A DNA stretch of 18,805 bases, taken from positions 1 to 18,805 of the forward strand of contig DDLV01000154.1 in the NCBI GenBank assembly GCA_002340325.1, given 5' to 3'. Source of the stretch: Glaciecola sp. UBA2563 (GTDB lineage: Bacteria; Pseudomonadota; Gammaproteobacteria; Enterobacterales; Alteromonadaceae). Below the pieces are notes generated by a model, which saw only the letters and a program-made list of their open reading frames with translations, was not told where the DNA came from and did not search any database. The position numbers and the translations under genes are program-made. Shown piece after piece: positions 14,999 to 18,805 of this stretch. Numbering within the stretch: the stretch's first letter is position 1; every line of letters begins with the position of its first letter.

Positions 14999-16144
14999 GT
15001 GAATACTTCATTTGATTCGTTACAAACACCTTGCCTTATCTTACATCAATCAAGATTCGATGCTAACGTAACTCGTCTTTATGAAAAATGTAAAGTACAT
15101 AAGACCGCCATTCGCCCGCACTTGAAAACAGCAAAATCCGTCGCGCTTGCTAAACGTATGCAGCGTGCACCAATGACAGGCATAACCGTGTCAACACTGC
15201 ACGAAGCAGAGTATTTTTATAATGCGGGTTTCAACGATATTCTTTATGCCGTTACCATTGCGCCCAACAAAATTGAACGAGCAGTGACGTTGGCAACTAA
15301 GTGCCCATCTCTAATATTACTGATTGATAATGTAACAGTTTTTAAAATCTTCGATAGATTTGTACAGGGCATAAAGGCAGAGCATCAATTTAACATTAGG
15401 CTGATGATTGAAATAGATGTGGACGGACATAGAGCAGGTTTGTTACCTAATGAAGAGGAACTGTTGGCACTTGCTCAAAGCATTGTAGAAAGCAGAAATT
15501 TTACTTTTTGTGGGCTTATGACACATGCAGGTGAATCTTACACATGCCAAACGCCTGTTGATTTGCAGCAACACGCAAAACAAGAAGTTGAGAGAATGCA
15601 AGAGGCTAAAAGGTTTTTGCAGCAGCATGATATCAAGTGTCCGGTTCTCAGCATCGGTTCGACACCAACCGCAAACGCATATGAAAATCTCGATGAGATA
15701 GATGAGATACGAGCCGGCGTTTTCGTTTTCTACGATTTGGTGATGACAAATATTGGCGTATGCACAATTGACGATATTGCGTTAGGTGTTTTAAGCACGG
15801 TAATCAGCCATAAAAAGTCGCACAATCGCGTTATTATCGATGCAGGCGGACTTGCTTTGTCCAAAGATAGAGGTACTGCATCACAAAAGGCTGACTTCGG
15901 CTACGGCCTGTTAATTGACGCATTGACGTGGATACCGATAGGACAACTAGTCGTAAATCAAGCCAATCAGGAACATGGTGTAGTTTACCTGCAAAATACT
16001 GAACAGTTTTCTAATCTGCCTGTTGGCGCGAAGGTCATCGTGTTACCAAATCACGCGTGTATGACCGCGGCAGCGCATTCTGAATACCATGTATTTGAAG
16101 ATGGCCGCATCATAGATACAATTTCGCGGATAAATGGTTGGTAA
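14999..16144 (+). CDS. PLP-dependent D-threonine aldolase / D-serine dehydratase-like enzyme
   Basis: Cytoplasmic enzyme of 381 residues with an alanine-racemase-type TIM barrel and a C-terminal metal-binding domain (DSD1/DTA family). K43 in RPHLKTAKS is the expected PLP Schiff-base lysine. SIGSTPT (218-224) and RAGVFVFYD (239-246) sit where the cofactor phosphate and ring are held. PNHACMTAAAH (350-360) provides H352 and C354, the zinc or manganese ligands of D-threonine aldolases and of chicken-type D-serine dehydratase. The family splits D-3-hydroxyamino acids to glycine plus an aldehyde, or deaminates D-serine; the sequence does not decide which. The start is GTG with GAAG and AAGG just upstream. 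It converges on the AstE-like gene with only 11 bases between, so its link to that pair is positional, not an operon. Confidence 0.9.
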   Translation: MNTSFDSLQTPCLILHQSRFDANVTRLYEKCKVHKTAIRPHLKTAKSVALAKRMQRAPMTGITVSTLHEAEYFYNAGFNDILYAVTIAPNKIERAVTLATKCPSLILLIDNVTVFKIFDRFVQGIKAEHQFNIRLMIEIDVDGHRAGLLPNEEELLALAQSIVESRNFTFCGLMTHAGESYTCQTPVDLQQHAKQEVERMQEAKRFLQQHDIKCPVLSIGSTPTANAYENLDEIDEIRAGVFVFYDLVMTNIGVCTIDDIALGVLSTVISHKKSHNRVIIDAGGLALSKDRGTASQKADFGYGLLIDALTWIPIGQLVVNQANQEHGVVYLQNTEQFSNLPVGAKVIVLPNHACMTAAAHSEYHVFEDGRIIDTISRINGW

Positions 16145-16155
16145 CCACAACGGCC

Positions 16156-17193
16156 TTACGTTTCGACAAAATAAAATAAACAATCCGTAGCTGCTATATC
16201 TGCTCTTGTTGTGATCATGAACATCATAATCTGTTTTTTTGTGTACAACATATCGTTTTCACTATAAAAAATTTCAGATGCTTTGATGGCTTCACTGTCT
16301 GTTTTTAAAAGCGCGTCGATATCCTTATTCGTCCATCCAATGTGAGTATGCGCAGGGGTGTGAGCAAAATTAAAATGCTCAATGTCTCCTCGCAAACACA
16401 AGTCTATGTCATTGACCAATTCTGATGTGTAAATCAAAGTATATTGTTGCTTCAACATTACGCGCCGTGGACAGGATAATACGTCCAGATTGCCAAATTT
16501 ATTACCATCTTTATCCGTGTTCAGTAAATTAATAATACCTTGTTCAGCGTGATAGTCAGACTGACTATCAAGCGTACCCCCAGCTTCGAATGTAATAATC
16601 GGACAATTAAAATCCATCTCCATCAATGCACCTAGGCATATATCGGTAACAATCACGCGTTCACTAAAATGACTCGCTAAGTCAATGTAGTCATCTTTCG
16701 TATTAGAAGAGTTGGATATAGATGATTCGGCAATGACCGCGAATGCTGGTCCACTGCCTGATGTGTTGTGAATGTCGACAACGGATTTAGGCTGATATTG
16801 CACGATTAAATCCGATATCGCCTTGGCTAAGATGAACTGAGGGTTAGGTTTTTCTGTCGCAACCGTCGTTTTTCCAAAGCAGCGATTCAAGTCTACTTGG
16901 CCCTTTAGCATTCTGTGCATAAAAACGGGTTCAGTCAGAGCAGCAGATACTGATGCAATTATAAAAACAACTGGATTATCAAAGGTGAAGTCATCTCGTA
17001 AGAGACTGTGGATTGCTTTGAGTCCAGATACTTCATTGCCATGGAGCAAGGTTGTAATGATCACTGGGGCGCGTGAGCGACAATCACCTGTTTCTATATA
17101 GCAAGGGTTACCAAGTCTCTTTAAAAAGTCGAGGTGGTTGTAAGCTTTTGCGAATTCTTTGGCAGTAGTGAATTCAATTCTAGTTAAATGCAT
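16156..17193 (-). CDS. AstE/aspartoacylase-like zinc deacylase
   Basis: Zinc-dependent amidohydrolase of 345 residues in the succinylglutamate desuccinylase/aspartoacylase family (M14-related fold). H51 and E54 in LLHGNEVSG and H142 in DIHNTSGSGPAF are the zinc ligands. DLNR at 101-104 is the conserved substrate-binding block, and E203 in TFEAGG fits the catalytic glutamate. These enzymes cut the amide bond of N-acylated amino acids. There are no arginine-succinyltransferase pathway genes around it, so the AstE role in arginine breakdown is not supported and I give no symbol. It lies 84 bases downstream of the GCS2-type ligase on the same strand. This pairing suggests it hydrolyses or trims the amide that the ligase makes, which is inference. 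No clear ribosome site precedes its ATG, and a hairpin with a T-run lies in the gap, so expression may differ from that of the ligase. Confidence 0.87.
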   Translation of the reverse strand: MHLTRIEFTTAKEFAKAYNHLDFLKRLGNPCYIETGDCRSRAPVIITTLLHGNEVSGLKAIHSLLRDDFTFDNPVVFIIASVSAALTEPVFMHRMLKGQVDLNRCFGKTTVATEKPNPQFILAKAISDLIVQYQPKSVVDIHNTSGSGPAFAVIAESSISNSSNTKDDYIDLASHFSERVIVTDICLGALMEMDFNCPIITFEAGGTLDSQSDYHAEQGIINLLNTDKDGNKFGNLDVLSCPRRVMLKQQYTLIYTSELVNDIDLCLRGDIEHFNFAHTPAHTHIGWTNKDIDALLKTDSEAIKASEIFYSENDMLYTKKQIMMFMITTRADIAATDCLFYFVET

Positions 17194-17226
17194 TTTTTGG
17201 TATTTTGAATGTTTCTATTGATGTTT

Positions 17227-17258
17227 AAAAAAGCTGATTGGTACTAAACTAGACCAAT
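17227..17258 (-). terminator. hairpin plus T-run between ligase and deacylase genes
   Basis: Read on the minus strand, TTGGTCTA pairs with TAGTACCAA (one bulged base; outer six pairs exact between 17237-17242 and 17253-17258). It is followed four bases later by six Ts (17232-17227). It begins 19 bases after the ligase stop. The stem is short and AT-rich, so it probably gives partial termination or attenuation, lowering expression of the deacylase relative to the ligase. Confidence 0.5.
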
Positions 17259-17277
17259 TCAAATAAGCATGAATGAA

Positions 17278-18753
17278 TCAAAACTTTTTGGAAGAGTCAC
17301 CAGTTTGCCATTCACTAACGGGTATGTCGGATAGCATGTTTTCAATGTAGTAGTTAAACATGCGCCTGAGCGCATTGTTGCGACCAATGTTGTTTTTCTC
17401 TATGTTTTCCAGCTGTGCAAGCTGCCAGCTAGCGCCATTTTGCATGCGAATGACGCGTTGTTCAATAATATTGATATATTTTGATGCTTCTTGTTCACAA
17501 ACCCCTAGACTGATCAGTCCATTCAGTGCTAGCGGTAGATGTTCTAAAATGAGTACCTTTATGGGTTTTTCTTCTAATTCGTGTTGATTGGTACATGGCC
17601 ATAATATACTGGCATCAAGACCCAATTGTGCAGCTCGATAAAAATTATACTCGGCGTACTGAAACGGCAACTTTACAATTAATTCATTGATCGATTCCGC
17701 TAGCCCTTTTGTTATGCCAATCGCAAATGCTGCATTTGCTATCATATCTATGGCAGTTGGCCCAGCAGGCAGGCTCCTGTATTCAATGCGCAGATGGCCA
17801 TCTTCGTGATTATCAAAGACGGCCCGGTTCCACGTCCAAACCGTACCATGATGCATCATAAGTTCAGCGTAGGCTTTATTATCTTTGTTCAAAACTGGTA
17901 ATAGTGGTGGATATAGTGCCACGCTCTCTGCGAATAAGTCCCAAGCACTATCTCGTAGCCAACCATTACCGAAATTAACCCGAGCTGGTTGACGCCAGAG
18001 TTTTATATCTTTTACTCGATTATCAATAGACTGCTTAAATAACGCTATTCGGGTCTCATGCCACAACTTTTTACCCATTAGTAACGGCGCATTAGCGCCC
18101 GCTGCTAACACCAACGGCGTTGTAATTTGAGCCGCATTATACAAGTTCACAAAATCATCTCCTGGCACTTTGTAATGCACTTGAAAAGACGTATTTGCTC
18201 CTTCTAAAGTGACCTCATCGCACGGGAATTTGAGCGACTCATTCGCATTTATATCTACGTGAAATGCTTGCGTATGATGATTTGATAATTGATTATTAAG
18301 CGCGCTGTATCGCGGCATTTTGGTCATGTGTTCCAACGTTAAGTGTTTTTCTGTGAGCGTTGGTAAAATGCCTATTGCTGCAAGGTCTGTCGAATAGTTT
18401 TGTCCTTTGTTCTTGAGCGTTCTCCAATGCTTAAGTAAGCTATTGTGAAGCTTAGAGAGCGGTTCTCCTTTGGCGGGTTCGGGTGGGACGTTTATCTCAA
18501 GGTTGTATTGATTTATTTCTTCCGTAAAAATTTTAGGATCTAAACCCTTTAGTATCTTTTCGCTAGTGCAGCTAGGTCTTAAGTTATCATCAAATAAATA
18601 CAGTTCCAGTTCAGCCCCAAAAGAGGCATCACCTGAGGAAAATCCAGGTTGTTTAATTTTATCTTTAAGCTGGCGTAGCTGTTGATTAAGACGATGTTTG
18701 AACGCAGCAATATCCTGCGCGGAAAACTGATCGCTGTTTATTTGAGTACCCAA
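17278..18753 (-). CDS. GCS2-family carboxylate-amine ligase (glutamate-cysteine ligase-like)
   Basis: ATP-dependent ligase of 491 residues in the glutamate-cysteine-ligase type 2 superfamily (glutamine-synthetase-like fold). FGAELELYLFDD (45-56) supplies the metal-binding E48 and E50, and EEINQYNLEINVPP (78-91) is the second conserved acidic block. HHTQAFHVDIN (near 159-169), WRQPARVNFGNGW and the late LRIEYRSLPAGPTA are further family blocks. It joins an amino acid carboxylate, probably glutamate-like, to an amine. Cysteine as acceptor, and so glutathione synthesis, is not shown; it is longer than YbdK (372 residues) and looks like the COG2170 branch. The start is TTG at 18751-18753, set by a near-perfect GGAGG six bases upstream. 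It is first in a unit with the AstE-like deacylase; a further partner such as an ATP-grasp enzyme could lie just beyond the right edge. Confidence 0.87.
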   Translation of the reverse strand: MGTQINSDQFSAQDIAAFKHRLNQQLRQLKDKIKQPGFSSGDASFGAELELYLFDDNLRPSCTSEKILKGLDPKIFTEEINQYNLEINVPPEPAKGEPLSKLHNSLLKHWRTLKNKGQNYSTDLAAIGILPTLTEKHLTLEHMTKMPRYSALNNQLSNHHTQAFHVDINANESLKFPCDEVTLEGANTSFQVHYKVPGDDFVNLYNAAQITTPLVLAAGANAPLLMGKKLWHETRIALFKQSIDNRVKDIKLWRQPARVNFGNGWLRDSAWDLFAESVALYPPLLPVLNKDNKAYAELMMHHGTVWTWNRAVFDNHEDGHLRIEYRSLPAGPTAIDMIANAAFAIGITKGLAESINELIVKLPFQYAEYNFYRAAQLGLDASILWPCTNQHELEEKPIKVLILEHLPLALNGLISLGVCEQEASKYINIIEQRVIRMQNGASWQLAQLENIEKNNIGRNNALRRMFNYYIENMLSDIPVSEWQTGDSSKKF

Positions 18754-18764
18754 CGTGATCCTCC
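18751..18764 (-). promoter_or_regulatory. strong ribosome binding site setting a TTG start
   Basis: GGAGG (minus strand, 18760-18764) is six bases from TTG at 18751-18753, the best Shine-Dalgarno in the window. It fixes the start of the GCS2-type ligase and suggests it is well translated despite TTG. Confidence 0.75.
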
Positions 18765-18805
18765 GGTGCGCGACGGTTATTTGTGCAAAATATGAAAGGT
18801 AAACA

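Noticed and set aside
16156..17193. AstE of the arginine succinyltransferase pathway
   Set aside because: No astA, astB, astC or astD gene is nearby, and the partner gene is a GCS2-type ligase.

Overview
The window reads as ordinary chromosome of a marine-type gammaproteobacterium, most likely Alteromonadales (Glaciecola, Paraglaciecola or Alteromonas-like). This is inferred from moderately AT-rich coding, frequent TTG and GTG starts, and families typical of that group: secreted M14 and M24 peptidases, a stand-alone FapA/DUF342 protein, a short BLUF photoreceptor and a GCS2-type ligase beside an AstE-like deacylase. I see no rRNA, tRNA, CRISPR array, transposase, integrase or phage gene. No gap without a gene exceeds 300 bases.

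Left part (1-7400): a NADPH-dependent FMN reductase gene broken by one apparent missing base; a secreted M14 carboxypeptidase with a C-terminal glutamine-amidotransferase-like part; and, 51 bases on, an AraC-type regulator anchored by seven membrane segments. A two-gene cassette of unknown function lies on the minus strand (a small exported protein, then a two-helix membrane protein translationally coupled to it). Divergent from it is a chloramphenicol-acetyltransferase-fold enzyme, which converges on a short BLUF blue-light sensor.

Middle (7400-13000): a minus-strand pair of an exported beta-lactamase-fold serine hydrolase (NylB-like) and an MscS-type channel, divergent from an exported M24 peptidase (Xaa-Pro aminopeptidase/creatinase fold). 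Then a minus-strand pair of a NadD-family nucleotidyltransferase and a small three-helix membrane protein.

Right part (13200-18805): a FapA/DUF342 beta-helix protein with no flagellar gene nearby; a PLP-dependent D-threonine-aldolase/D-serine-dehydratase-like enzyme; and, converging on it, a minus-strand GCS2 carboxylate-amine ligase followed by an AstE/aspartoacylase-like zinc deacylase. A hairpin plus T-run lies between the last two.

Together, three exported hydrolases (M14, S12-like, M24) suggest periplasmic peptide or amide scavenging. The right-hand trio has the parts to make, cut and convert an amino-acid-derived amide and is the best candidate here for an undescribed pathway. All substrates are inferred; the sequence alone does not give them.
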